The notes under the pieces: model-generated
Database searches by the model: none
What the model was told of the DNA's origin: nothing
The model's input: only the letters and a program-made list of their open reading frames with translations
Assembly: GCA_963723355.1 (NCBI GenBank)
Contig: CAVRQQ010000033.1
Location: forward strand, 1 to 64,000
Direction of reading: 5' to 3'
Source: JAFDBW01 sp963723355
Lineage (GTDB): Bacteria > Desulfobacterota > Desulfuromonadia > Desulfuromonadales > BM103
Length of the DNA stretch: 64,000 nt
In this document: positions 46,628-56,145 of the stretch, piece after piece
Position numbering within the stretch: the first letter of the stretch is position 1
How the letters are laid out: each line of letters opens with the position of its first letter
Made by a program: the position numbers and the translations under genes

Positions 46628-46936
46628 TCAGTAGTTGGACTGCCTGAGTATCTTTGTCCTGGTCTCCGTTAACCATTTATCGTTGGCCAGCTTAACTTGC
46701 TTGAGGAAGCCGTAGGAAATCATGACGCTGCTCGTCGTATCTTTCATGAAGGAACAGACAAAGAAATTCGAATAATCGATTTTCTTCCAGAGCCTTTCCT
46801 GCTGTTCTTCGTTCAACGCATAACCGATTTGCAATTCCTCGAGCAGAAAGGCTTTGTGGTCCTCTCTTGTCGGTATTGTATAATTGAGATAGACCACCCC
46901 GGCAATCAGGGCGAAAATGATAATTCGTGTGACCAT
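46628..46936 (-). CDS. Small membrane-anchored protein, 102 aa (DUF4359-like)
   Basis: GGAGGAGG lies ahead of the ATG at 46936. The protein has one N-terminal helix (IIIFALIAGVVYLNY) followed by TIPTREDHKAFLLEELQIGY and a C-terminal domain with SNFFVCSFMKDTTSSVMISY and GFLKQVKLANDKW. The 'N(Y)T.PT.EDH..FL' start after a helix and a 'S.Y.F...K' end are similar to DUF4359 proteins as I remember them. This cannot be verified here. The domain probably faces the periplasm. Role unknown. Confidence 0.6.
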   Translation of the reverse strand: MVTRIIIFALIAGVVYLNYTIPTREDHKAFLLEELQIGYALNEEQQERLWKKIDYSNFFVCSFMKDTTSSVMISYGFLKQVKLANDKWLTETRTKILRQSNY

Positions 46937-47071
46937 GATGAATGGTTTTCCTCCTCCTTGCGATTAATTCGGCTCAGAATAGCGTAAAAAGGCAATGATG
47001 AACAGGGTTTCCGTCATTTCTTCTGTAAGATGTCGGGTTCAACCTCAGAAAATCACGAAAGTGGGATCGTC

Positions 47072-48496
47072 ATGGACAAACCTTTGCTGACTGACCTATA
47101 TGAACTGACCATGCTGGCTGGTTACCAGCGCGAAGCGATGCTCGAGGAACCCGCGGCCTTCGAACTGTTTTTCCGCGAGACCCCCTATCAGGGGGGGTAT
47201 GCGGTGTTTGCCGGGCTGCAGCCGGCCCTGGAGTATCTTTCCGGACTGGCCTTTACCGGAGAGGATCTTCATTTCCTGGCCTCGCTTGGCCTGTTTGACG
47301 ATTCCTTCCTCGAGTTTTTGAAGTTGTTCCGGTTCCGTGGCAAGGTGACTGCTCCCCGGGAAGGAGAGATCGTTTTTCCGGGTGAGCCGCTGCTGACCGT
47401 AGAGGGGACTTTGGCCGAAACCCAGTTCGTCGAAACCATGCTGCTCAACATCATCAATTTCCAGACTCTGGTAGCAACCAAGGCGGCCCGGCTGACTCAT
47501 GCTGCGGGCGGGAGTCAGGTCATCGAGTTCGGCCTGCGGCGTGCCCAGGGCCCCGATGGTGCCATGAGTGTCGCCCGTGCCGCTGCCATCGGCGGCGTGC
47601 GTGCCACCAGTAACGTCCTCGCCGGGCGTGTGTTCGACCTGCCGGTGAGGGGGACTCACGCCCACAGCTGGGTCATGGCGTTCGCCGACGAGCTGAGTGC
47701 TTTCCGGGCCTACGCTGAGTCTTTTCCGGATCATTGCGTACTCCTGGTCGATACCTACGACACTCTCTCAAGCGGCTTGCCGAACAGCCTCGTGGTGGCC
47801 AGGGAATTGCGCGCCGCAGGGCATGAACTGATCGGCGTTCGGCTCGATTCCGGCGACCTGGCCTACCTGAGCCGTCAGGCGCGCCGGATGTTCGATGACG
47901 CAGGCTTCCCTGACGTGAAAATCGTCGCATCGAACGAACTGGACGAATACGTCATCAATTCGATCCGCAGCGAAGAAGGCCTGATCGATATTTATGGGGT
48001 CGGGACACGCCTGGCGACCTGTGCCGGTCCCGGCGGCGGAGCCCTCGGCGGCGTATACAAGCTGGTTGAGTTCGCAGGCAAACCGCGCATGAAAGTGACC
48101 AGCGACCCGGTGAAAAGCACCTTGCCCGGTTGTAAACGATGGCTGCGGGCAAAAGATGGCAAGGGCCGGTTTATAATGGACGTACTGGACCTTGATGATG
48201 ACAGGGACACGCCTTTTGCGGCAGGACAGGTTGCCTATGACCCGAGACATCCCCAGCGTTGCAAGACGGTTGCGGCGGAATGCCAGCTTGTCGATTGTTG
48301 TTCAGTGGTCATGGAGGGTGGCCAGGTTCTACAGCCTGCCCAGTCATTGATGGAGATGGCCGACTATTGCGAAGCTCAGCTGAAATGTTTGCCGGAAGGC
48401 AGTCTGCGCCTCATCAATCCGCATGTTTACAAGGTCGGCATCAGTAAACGACTGCTCGACCTCAGGGAAAAACTGCAGCGAGAGCATTCCTGCTGA
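47072..48496 (+). CDS. pncB: Nicotinate phosphoribosyltransferase
   Basis: The start is the ATG at 47072 (MDKPLLTDLYELTMLAGYQR), the usual N-terminus; the frame opens at 47030. The 474-residue protein has the catalytic His/Arg region (VIEFGLRRAQGPDGAMSVAR; AIGGVRATSNVLAG), GTHAHSWVMAF, LLVDTYDTLSSG, GVRLDSGDLAYLSRQARRMF and the phosphate loop YGVGTRLATC. It makes nicotinate mononucleotide from nicotinate, PRPP and ATP. NadD (26.4-27.1 kb) uses the product. It converges with the nicotinamidase-like gene with only 2 bases between stops. Confidence 0.95.
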   Translation: MDKPLLTDLYELTMLAGYQREAMLEEPAAFELFFRETPYQGGYAVFAGLQPALEYLSGLAFTGEDLHFLASLGLFDDSFLEFLKLFRFRGKVTAPREGEIVFPGEPLLTVEGTLAETQFVETMLLNIINFQTLVATKAARLTHAAGGSQVIEFGLRRAQGPDGAMSVARAAAIGGVRATSNVLAGRVFDLPVRGTHAHSWVMAFADELSAFRAYAESFPDHCVLLVDTYDTLSSGLPNSLVVARELRAAGHELIGVRLDSGDLAYLSRQARRMFDDAGFPDVKIVASNELDEYVINSIRSEEGLIDIYGVGTRLATCAGPGGGALGGVYKLVEFAGKPRMKVTSDPVKSTLPGCKRWLRAKDGKGRFIMDVLDLDDDRDTPFAAGQVAYDPRHPQRCKTVAAECQLVDCCSVVMEGGQVLQPAQSLMEMADYCEAQLKCLPEGSLRLINPHVYKVGISKRLLDLREKLQREHSC

Positions 48497-48498
48497 GT

Positions 48499-49020
48499 TC
48501 ACATGACCTTCACGCCAAGGACCTCGGACATCTGTTTCCTGGCAAAGGACCCGTCCCCAGCATCCAGGTCCGCCACGCAGTCCGACGGTACAGTCACGTC
48601 GTAGCCGCGGATGACAGCGTCATATGCGGTGTAGAAGATACAGATGTTGGTCACGCACCCGGTCAGGGTGAGATGGTCTATGTTGCGGCTCTGCAGTAGC
48701 CCCTCCAGGCCGGTCTGGTGAAACGCCGAGTAGCTGGTCTTTTCGATAATCGGATCCGTTTCAATCGGGGCCAGTTCATTGATGACTGCTGCTCCGTGGG
48801 TCCCGCGCACCGCGTGCGGCGGCCACCCCATGCGGGAGAACTCCGGGTCATCTTCGGTGTGCGAATCACAAACGTAGATGACCGGTCTGTTGCCCTTCCT
48901 GGCCTTGTCCACCTGCGTACGGATGTTGTCGATGATCGCGCGGGTCTCCGGTACTTCCAGCGGGGCCCCCGGTAAAACGAAATCGTTGAGCATGTCGATG
49001 ATCAGCAGCGCGTCGTTCAT
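48499..49020 (-). CDS. Isochorismatase-family cysteine hydrolase, probably nicotinamidase
   Basis: The 173-residue protein starts MNDALLIIDMLNDFVLPGAP (catalytic Asp in IIDM(L)NDF) and has EKTSYSAFHQTGLEGLL (catalytic Lys) and LTLTGCVTNICIFYTAYDAV (nucleophile Cys after the cis-peptide). It therefore has a full Asp-Lys-Cys triad. CDSHTEDDPEF with the later WPPHAV provides the metal-site residues seen in nicotinamidases (D-x-H ... H). The position opposite pncB strongly supports a role in making nicotinate from nicotinamide. AGAGGA precedes the ATG. It is 21 bases downstream of the DUF748 gene. Confidence 0.83.
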   Translation of the reverse strand: MNDALLIIDMLNDFVLPGAPLEVPETRAIIDNIRTQVDKARKGNRPVIYVCDSHTEDDPEFSRMGWPPHAVRGTHGAAVINELAPIETDPIIEKTSYSAFHQTGLEGLLQSRNIDHLTLTGCVTNICIFYTAYDAVIRGYDVTVPSDCVADLDAGDGSFARKQMSEVLGVKVM

Positions 49021-49041
49021 GTGGTCCTCTTCTCCGTCAAG

Positions 49042-52000
49042 TTATTGCACCGAGGCGCCGAGTTCGACCCGGGCGCGGGTAGTTGTCTCCTTATCCGGAG
49101 CCGCTGTGATATCAGGCTCTTTGAGGAAAATCCTTGCCTTGGGCAACTGCCCTTCTTCGCTGAGGAAATTCTGCACGGCCAGAGCCCTTTCTCGGGCGAG
49201 TTTGCCGAGGACCTCCTCGTCGACCTCGGTGTTGGCGTAAATCAGCTTCTCCATCTCGCTTTCCGGAAGTTTTTTCGTCATGCCGATGAAATTCCTCGGT
49301 TTGGGGAAATCCTTTTCGCGGTAAACCTGCCAGAGGTAGTCGGCATACTCCTCGGCGGATACCTTGACGTCGTCCTCCCTGAGCTCCTCGGGAATGGCCT
49401 CTTCTTCGACCAGGTCAAGATATTTGAGTCTTTTGATCTCCGTAGACAGTTGCTCCTTGCGGTAGCCCTCCGGGTCATTGTCTGGATCGACAAAACCGCT
49501 GACTTCAACATCCAAACCGGGCCGATCAAGCAGCGCCTGGGACATGCGCTGCAGTTTGTCCTGCTCTACCGGACTCAGACGAGCAGTGCCGTAATCGAAA
49601 TGGATGCTGCTGAAATCCTCTTCACCGCCGCCAAGCATTGCGCCGAGCAGGGCGAAGGGCGAGGTGGCCGCTTTGACGAGCAGGTTCTTGATGATGGTCC
49701 AGACCACACCGGCGATACTGAACTGTGGGTCATCGAGATTGCCGTAAACCGGGATATCGAGATGAATCTCGCCGTTTCTGTCCTTGAGCAGCGCGACGGC
49801 CAGCTTGACCGGCAGGCTGGTGGCCTGCTCGCTTTCCACGGACTGGCCAAAAGTGAACTGATCGAGAAACACCTCGTTGGTGGCTTTCAGCTGGTTGTCT
49901 TCGACCTTGTATTCCAGCGAAAGGTTCAATTTGCCTTTTTCGATCAGGTAACCGACGTAATTTCCCGAGTAAGGCGACATGGGGCTCAAGTCAATGTCGC
50001 GAAAACTTAACTTGAGGTCGAGGAACAGTTTTTCCGCAAGCGGGTTGACAAAGCCGCTGACGCTCAAGGGAGACTGACCGCGCAGGCTGCCGCGCAGGTC
50101 AACCTCTGCACGGGCTGCGGGGTCGGAATCGAGTCCGCTGATGCGGCCTCCCAGTTCCCGCATGTCGGCATGGAATGTCCTGGGCAGGTTGCGGTCGGTA
50201 AAGTCGACCTGTCCTCCCTGCAGGGTGACCGTATCGATCCGAACGACCGGGCGAGGGGCCTCCGGTTCGGCTTCTTTCTCTGTCGCCGCCACCGTTGCAG
50301 AAGAGGCTCCTGCTGCGTCTCCTTCTTCGGCTGGTGAACTCTCTTTGCGGAACGCTTCAGCCAGGTTGAGGCGCGCCTCCTCGTCAATCAGGACCTTGGC
50401 AAAATAATCGCTGAGCGTGATCGACTCGATCGACAGCTCCATCGGGGCCGTCTGGCCGTTGATCCTGGCGAGTTGCAGACTGTCCCACTTGAGCAGGTCT
50501 TCGCGGTGGACGCCGTCCAGCAGGTGGAAGCGACTGATGCCAAGATTGCCACTGAAGCGGACGTTATGACCTTCTTGCTCCGGGGCGATCGACACCTGTG
50601 TGGTGAGATTCAGCGTGCCGTTCTGCAGCACCAGGTTTGCCTGCTCGCTGACATACGGGGCAAAGGTGTTCAGCGCGATGTTCTTCAGCTGGCCTTTCAT
50701 CTTCAGCGACTGGTCTGCCAGGGAGGCCGTGCCGTCCAGTTGGACCTGGCCTTTGCGACCGAATCGCGTCGAAAACTCGAAAGGGCTCTGAACTTTCTCC
50801 GGCGCAGCCAGGTTGCGGAATGTCAGGTTGAACTCCCGTGCCTGCAGGTTTACAGAGGTTTCAGGCATGTCGTCACGGACATCGAATTGCCAGTTGACAA
50901 GCGCCAGCTCACCGATTTGGTAACTGAACTCCTGTGCCTTCATCCTTTGACGCGGGCGGCGGAGCGTTCTCCGGGGCCTCGGTCAATTTGGCCAGGACCG
51001 GGAAGTTGTCTGGAGAGCAGGGACCAGTGTCCTGCGTCGCTCCGGGAGAAATTTACCCGCCCGTCTTTGGCCACGTAGGATGCAAGCTCGAGCCGGTTTT
51101 CCGCCATGTCAAAAGAGAGTCCGGTCAATTCCAGCAGGGCGATGCCCAGGCCTTCGGTCTTGTTGAAGGCCATGTATGCATCTTCCCATGCAAGATGGCC
51201 CTGACTGACCAGAAGCGGTTGCTGAGGGTTGATATCCAGCCTGGCGCTAACCGACATGCTGCCACCGAGGGGCACGCTGTAAGCGTCCTGGTAGTAGGGA
51301 GCGTAGACGGCAGTTTTCAGATCTTTTACTTCGGTCTGCAGCTGAAGCGTAAACGGCTTGAGCAGGAAGTCGCCATGAGCCGTGATGTTTTCTTCATGCT
51401 TGGTTGCCAGTGAGAGCTTGAACGGGATTGCTTCGCTTGTATCCAGGGCAAACTTTTGCAAGTCGATATTAATCTCCTGGGCGGTGGTCGCAAAACCTCC
51501 GGCAGGGACATCGTCTTTGAAGTGGACCACGCCGTCACGGAGTCTGAAGTCGTCTATCAGCAGCCTGAGAGGTTGATCGGGTTCCTGTTCTTCGCTCTCC
51601 GGTGCGGGCTCTGTCTCCGGGCTGGCCGGTTGATCGCTGTCCATTGCCATTCGACTGTGGTTCCAGACCCCTTGCCGGTCACGATTCAAGTGAGACTTCC
51701 AGGTTGTACACGTGCAAGGCGCTGAGGTGGATATCCTTGGCCAGCGGGCGGGTCGGTGCGATATCCACTTGCATCAGCGGCAGGAAAAACAGCCTTTCGT
51801 TCTGGCGGTCGCGGATATCGAGTGAGGTCAGGTCGATGTGGCCGCTGAAGTTCCAGCTCCGGTCCGGCGTCGGCCGTGAGGCGGTAGAGGAGTTCCAGGT
51901 CGAAACTGAGGCGCCCGTTACGCAACTGGACCGGCAGTTCCATCGGCACATAGCCGAGGTAGAAGGGCAGGTCGATGTTGTCCAGGGACAAGGTTGAGTT

Positions 52001-52655
52001 GCATTTCCCGGGCCTCGGTGAATGGCTTGAGTTCTCCTTTAACGTCGACGGGTGCGTCATTGACAATTGCATGCAACATCGGCTGCACAGGGTTGTCGAC
52101 CATGTAGGGGAGGTTGCCGATGGCTGGCAGGGCCAGGGTCAGGTCATGGATCGAATGACGGACCTGTTCGTCGAGGCTGCTGTCGACCAGCTCAACCGTG
52201 CCGTTACGAATCGTCAGGTTGTTGATCGAGAAACGAGCCGGCTCCCCTGCAGGTTCAGGATCGACAGGTTCGTCTGCTTTTGGAATCAGACTACTGAAAT
52301 TGAACCGGTTTTCAGCCAGACGCTCAAGGTGTACATAGGGTGTATCGAGTTGCAGCTCGTCGATAACCGGTGCCATGTAATAAAGGGACTTCAGGCTCAG
52401 CGAGAGGGTCAGCTTTTGCCAGGTGATGAAGGGTGTTTCAGGGTCGGCCTCGCTGAGGGACAGGTCACCGATCGAAACGGTCAAACCGATCGGGTTGATG
52501 CTCATCGAGCCGATGCTCAAGGTGCGGCCCGTTTCCTCGGCAACAAGGCTTTGTGCCTTATCGACAATAATTCCGGGAAGGATCAGGCTGACAAAACCAA
52601 AAAGCAGGACGACGAACAATACACAGGCATAAAGCAGGCGCTTCCAGGTAAACAT
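49042..52655 (-). pseudogene. DUF748/AsmA-like envelope protein, at least five frameshifts
   Basis: The ATG at 52655 begins with a signal-anchor (LLYACVLFVVLLFGFVSLIL) and the AsmA-like start SIGSMSINPIGLTVSIGDLS. Following the gene through frame breaks near 51990, 51865, 51685, 50975 and 50945 restores a continuous protein. The landmarks are MQLNLSLDNIDLPFYLGYVP, FSGHIDLTSLDIRDRQNERL, VYNLEVSL joining NRDRQGVWNHSRMAM, and the long intact final 633-residue frame (FSYQIGELALVNWQFDV to the stop at 49042). The end contains FDYGTARLSPVEQDKL and FVDPDNDPEGY, an OmpA-like segment. Repaired length is about 1200 residues. DUF748 proteins are bridge-like periplasmic beta proteins, possibly for lipid transport. 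At 51685 an extra T (CTTGAAT for CTGAAT) is evident. Confidence 0.78.
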
Positions 52656-52849
52656 ATTCGAGCATCCTTGAGAAGAAATGTTATCTAAAGGCTAGCACGG
52701 ATATCAGCGGACGCAAGATGTGAAGATCTATGAAATTACTCGCACTCTGCAGGAGATGATGACGCAGGCGCCCAGTGAACAAGTTCATCTCTTTGAACGA
52801 TTCGTTCATGTTCAGTGGCTGCCTGGATGTGTACGTTGGAAGAAACCCC

Positions 52850-52879
52850 TTGACATAATTAAAACAGATGTTTTAATCA
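52850..52879 (+). promoter_or_regulatory. Promoter and palindromic operator of the efflux operon
   Basis: TTGACA at 52850-52855 is followed by the perfect 20-base palindrome ATTAAAACAGATGTTTTAAT at 52858-52877, which covers the spacer and reaches the -10 region (TTAATC/TAATCA, 52873-52879). A TetR dimer there would block RNA polymerase, which fits autoregulation by the first gene, whose ATG is 47 bases downstream. Confidence 0.75.
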
Positions 52880-52925
52880 TACGTATGAACATTAACCTTT
52901 CCTACGTTGGAGGCACTGTCAGCTG

Positions 52926-53561
52926 ATGAGTCAGCCGGATACCAAACAGAGGATTCTCGATGCAGCCGAACACCTGTTTGCAAGGGACGGCTACCATGCC
53001 ACATCGCTACGTGGGATAACTACAACAGCCGATGCCAACCTGGCAGCGGTCAATTATCATTTCGGCAGCAAGGAAGCCTTGCTTGAAGCGGTCATTGTCC
53101 GCCGGCTTGACCCGCTCAACGAGATTCGCCGCGGCCAGCTTGAGGCGCTTCTGCAAAAGGCCGAACTGGCAGGGGAGTTGCCTTCCTGCAGAGAGGTCCT
53201 GCGCGCGTTTGTCGAGCCGACCTTGCGCCTGCGTCAGCAGGGCTCGGAGGCCGAAGATTTCATCGCTCTGATCGGACGGACCCTTGCCGAGCCGCGCGGC
53301 ATTGCGATGTCGATCTTCCTGCGACACATGCAGCCCCTTTTGCAGCGCATCTTCCAGGCACTGGCCCTCTCGCTGCCCGCTTTGACAGAGCAGGACCTGT
53401 TCTGGCGCATGCATTTCACCATGGGCTGCCTGAGTCATATCATGCGCTGCCACGAGCGCTATTCGATGGTCCCGGAGAATGTCAATATCGACCTGCCCGT
53501 CGATGAACTGATCGAACACTTTCTTGATTTTACTGCCGCCGGTATGGAGGTGCCGAGGTGA
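52926..53561 (+). CDS. TetR/AcrR-family repressor of the efflux operon
   Basis: TTGGAGGC precedes the ATG at 52926. The 211-residue protein has the TetR HTH (TKQRILDAAEHLFARDGYHA, then TTTADANLAAVNYHFGSKEA), with the family's YHFGSKEALLEAV signature. The ligand-binding half is of the 'ARxxLGRxxAEP'-like kind (FIALIGRTLAEPRGIAMSIF). It is the first gene of a four-gene operon, with the next start overlapping its stop (GTGA). It very likely binds the palindrome at 52858-52877 and is released by a pump substrate. Confidence 0.92.
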   Translation: MSQPDTKQRILDAAEHLFARDGYHATSLRGITTTADANLAAVNYHFGSKEALLEAVIVRRLDPLNEIRRGQLEALLQKAELAGELPSCREVLRAFVEPTLRLRQQGSEAEDFIALIGRTLAEPRGIAMSIFLRHMQPLLQRIFQALALSLPALTEQDLFWRMHFTMGCLSHIMRCHERYSMVPENVNIDLPVDELIEHFLDFTAAGMEVPR

Positions 53562-54976
53562 TACGGGGTTTGTTGTTTGCCGCCATGTTGTCAGCCATGG
53601 TGGGCTGCACATTACATGAACCGTCACCGGTGACTCTGCCGGTTGAACCACCTCCCGGATACCTGGAGAGCCGGGAGAGCGGGATGACGAATGCTCCGAC
53701 TGAGCGTTGGTGGCTGGCTTTTCAGGACGAACAGCTGAACCGGTTGATGGAAGAACTTTTCAGGCAGAACCTTGAGTTGACCCAGCTGATTGCCCGGCTG
53801 GACCAGGTCGAGTCGCTGGTCAGGATCAACCGCAGCGCCCAGTTGCCATTTCTTTCCTCGGACGGCAGCTTGTCCCGTTCGCAGCAGCCCGGCCTGAACG
53901 ATGATTTTATCGGTAATACGGAACAACTATCGCTGGTTGCAGGATTTGAACTTGATCTCTGGGGGAAATTGAAGGCCAGGACCAAAGCTGCACAACTTGA
54001 TTATGCTGCCGGCCAGGAGGATTTACAGACACTCTATATAGGCTTGTCCGCGCGCCTGGCCGATCTCTATTTCCTGGCCGTTGAACAGCGTGCGCAAATG
54101 GCTCTGAACGATCAACTGGTGGCTTCCTATGTTGACACAGAACAGCGTGTCGAACGTCGCTATCGACTTGGCCTGGCCCCGGCGATCGACATGTACCAGT
54201 CGCGTCAGACCCAGACGGCAGCCCGGTCAATTCGCTATCTTTATGAAGCGCGTCTGGCCGAAGCCGAACACGCGATCAGCGTTTTGCTCGGTCGCTACCC
54301 GGAGCAGAATAAAAACGGCTCCCTTGCCGAGTTGCCTGCCGCCCCAGACCTTCCCGGTGTCGGTATACCGGCTGACCTGCTGAATAATCGTCCTGACCTG
54401 AGGGCCGCGTTGACGCGAGTCGGAGCCGCCGACGAAAGGGTTGCTGCGGCTATTGCCGACCGCTTTCCGTCAATCAGCCTGTCCGGCAGCTACGGGACGT
54501 TGCGCCAGGATGTGACAGCGGGGCTGCTGACCGGCGAGTTCTGGAGCCTGCTTGGCAACCTCAGCATGCCGATTGTCGATGGCGGACGGCGGCGGGCCGA
54601 GGTGGATCGTCAGCAGGCAGCACTGCGGGAAGCCGTCGCACTCTACCAGCAGACCGTTCTCAACGCGTTCAAGGACGTTGAAGATGCCCTGGCGAACAAC
54701 TATGCCACGGCTCAAAGGTTGGAGCAACTTGCTGCAACGGCAGAAGCAACCGGGGCGACCTTGAGACTATCGACCGACCGCTACCTCGCCGGATTGGACG
54801 ATTATCTGCCTGTGCTGACTGCCCAGCGCACAGATTTTGAAACCCGCAGCAACCTGCTCGCCGCCCAGAGACAACTTCTGGTCGACCGTATCAGCCTGGC
54901 GCGAGCATTGGGTGGCTCCTGGATGCAAGACCTGATGAATGCCCGTTTGCAGACGGAAAAGGAAGCGAAACAATGA
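53558..54976 (+). CDS. RND efflux outer-membrane lipoprotein (NodT family)
   Basis: A GTG at 53558 overlaps the tetR stop. The 472-residue protein has a lipoprotein signal (MIRGLLFAAMLSAMVGC; lipobox MVGC) and two OEP (TolC-like) repeats with long coiled coils (residues 60-240 and 260-450). WWLAFQDEQLNRLMEELFRQ and FELDLWGKLKARTKAAQL are typical NodT/OprM segments, as is LNNRPDLRAALTRV in the second half. It is the trimeric outer-membrane exit duct. It overlaps the adaptor gene by 4 bases. Confidence 0.92.
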   Translation: MIRGLLFAAMLSAMVGCTLHEPSPVTLPVEPPPGYLESRESGMTNAPTERWWLAFQDEQLNRLMEELFRQNLELTQLIARLDQVESLVRINRSAQLPFLSSDGSLSRSQQPGLNDDFIGNTEQLSLVAGFELDLWGKLKARTKAAQLDYAAGQEDLQTLYIGLSARLADLYFLAVEQRAQMALNDQLVASYVDTEQRVERRYRLGLAPAIDMYQSRQTQTAARSIRYLYEARLAEAEHAISVLLGRYPEQNKNGSLAELPAAPDLPGVGIPADLLNNRPDLRAALTRVGAADERVAAAIADRFPSISLSGSYGTLRQDVTAGLLTGEFWSLLGNLSMPIVDGGRRRAEVDRQQAALREAVALYQQTVLNAFKDVEDALANNYATAQRLEQLAATAEATGATLRLSTDRYLAGLDDYLPVLTAQRTDFETRSNLLAAQRQLLVDRISLARALGGSWMQDLMNARLQTEKEAKQ

Positions 54977-56145
54977 GAACGAAAAGAGCACTACTGCCGC
55001 TCCTGGTCATCGTTATTGCCCTTGGGTTGACCTTTGTCCTGGTGAAATCGCGCAAGATACCCAAACCTCTGGAGACACCCTATCTCGGTCCGCTGGTTGA
55101 AACGGCTGAACTGGTAAAGAGTTCCCGTCGGGTCGTTGTCTTTGGTACAGGTACGGCCCAATCGAGACAGGAAGTCAACATTACACCGCAGGTCAGGGGG
55201 CGAGTCAGCGAATTGTCGCCGAACATGGTGGAGGGGGGGACGTTCCGCAAAGGCGAATTGCTGTTTGCCATTGAAAGCGTGGATTATGAACTTGCCATCG
55301 ACCTGGCCAAGGCCAGTCTGGCCCAGGCCGAGCTGGAACTGCAGCGCAACGAGAATCTTGCCAGGGTTGCTCGCCAGGAATGGCAGGCCCTGAACCCCGG
55401 CAGTACTGAAGAGCCTGACCCCCTGGTGGTCTATGAGCCGCAGATGAAGAGTGCCCGGGCCCAGCGGGATGCTGCAGCAGCCAATGTCCGGCAGGCTGAA
55501 ATCAACCTGCAGCGAACCCGACTGTTTGCACCTTTCAACGGTTACGTGCGTAGCGAACAACTCGAGTTGGGCCAGTATCTGAATGCCGGGTCCGCAGTCG
55601 CAACGGTGGTCGGGACCGATCAGGTGGAGATTGTCGTGCCGGTCACTCTCGATGATCTTGCCTGGCTGCAGGTGCCGCGCAACGGAGGCGTGCAAAAAGG
55701 CTCCGAGGCAGAGATTGAGCTGCAATCCGGCGGCCGGAACTTCCGCTGGCAGGGAGCGATAACCCGGGCCATGGGTGAGATCGACCCGCGTAACCGCACT
55801 GCGCATGTGGTGGTCACGGTTACCGATCCTCTTGCCAAAGATGGCGCAGGGAGAAGCCTTCTCAATCAACTTCTGCCGGGCATGTTTGTCGAGGTCCGGA
55901 TGCTGGGCGAAGAACTTGCTGATGTCATCGCTGTGCCGCGCGGCGCTTTACGTGACAACGATACCGTGTGGATTGCCGACAGTGAAAACCGCCTGCATAT
56001 TCGTACGGTCGATATTATTCGTCGCGAACGTGATGAAATTCTGGTCCAGGCCGGTCTGCAGGCTGGAGAGCAGGTCATCTTGACGGGACTGACCGGGGCC
56101 GCTGAGGGAATGCTGCTGCGTCCGAATTTGAGGGAGGCCAGGTAA
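54973..56145 (+). CDS. RND efflux periplasmic adaptor (HlyD/AcrA family)
   Basis: The ATG at 54973 lies in an ATGA overlap. The 390-residue membrane-fusion protein has one N-terminal anchor (LLPLLVIVIALGLTFVLV), a biotinyl-lipoyl-like half (VNITPQVRGRVSELSPNMVE and FNGYVRSEQLELGQYLNAGS), an alpha-hairpin of about 110 residues between them, and a beta-barrel/membrane-proximal end (AVPRGALRDNDTVWIADSEN). There is no lipobox, so it is anchored by the helix. It links the pump and the outer-membrane channel. Its TAA overlaps the pump's ATG by one base. Confidence 0.93.
   Translation: MRTKRALLPLLVIVIALGLTFVLVKSRKIPKPLETPYLGPLVETAELVKSSRRVVVFGTGTAQSRQEVNITPQVRGRVSELSPNMVEGGTFRKGELLFAIESVDYELAIDLAKASLAQAELELQRNENLARVARQEWQALNPGSTEEPDPLVVYEPQMKSARAQRDAAAANVRQAEINLQRTRLFAPFNGYVRSEQLELGQYLNAGSAVATVVGTDQVEIVVPVTLDDLAWLQVPRNGGVQKGSEAEIELQSGGRNFRWQGAITRAMGEIDPRNRTAHVVVTVTDPLAKDGAGRSLLNQLLPGMFVEVRMLGEELADVIAVPRGALRDNDTVWIADSENRLHIRTVDIIRRERDEILVQAGLQAGEQVILTGLTGAAEGMLLRPNLREAR

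Noticed and set aside
49021..50010. 329-residue plus-strand frame over the DUF748 gene
   Set aside because: It runs opposite a frame with clear DUF748 and OmpA-like segments and has no recognisable features.
52720..52925. 68-residue frame before the tetR gene
   Set aside because: It would run through the promoter and operator and has no ribosome site.
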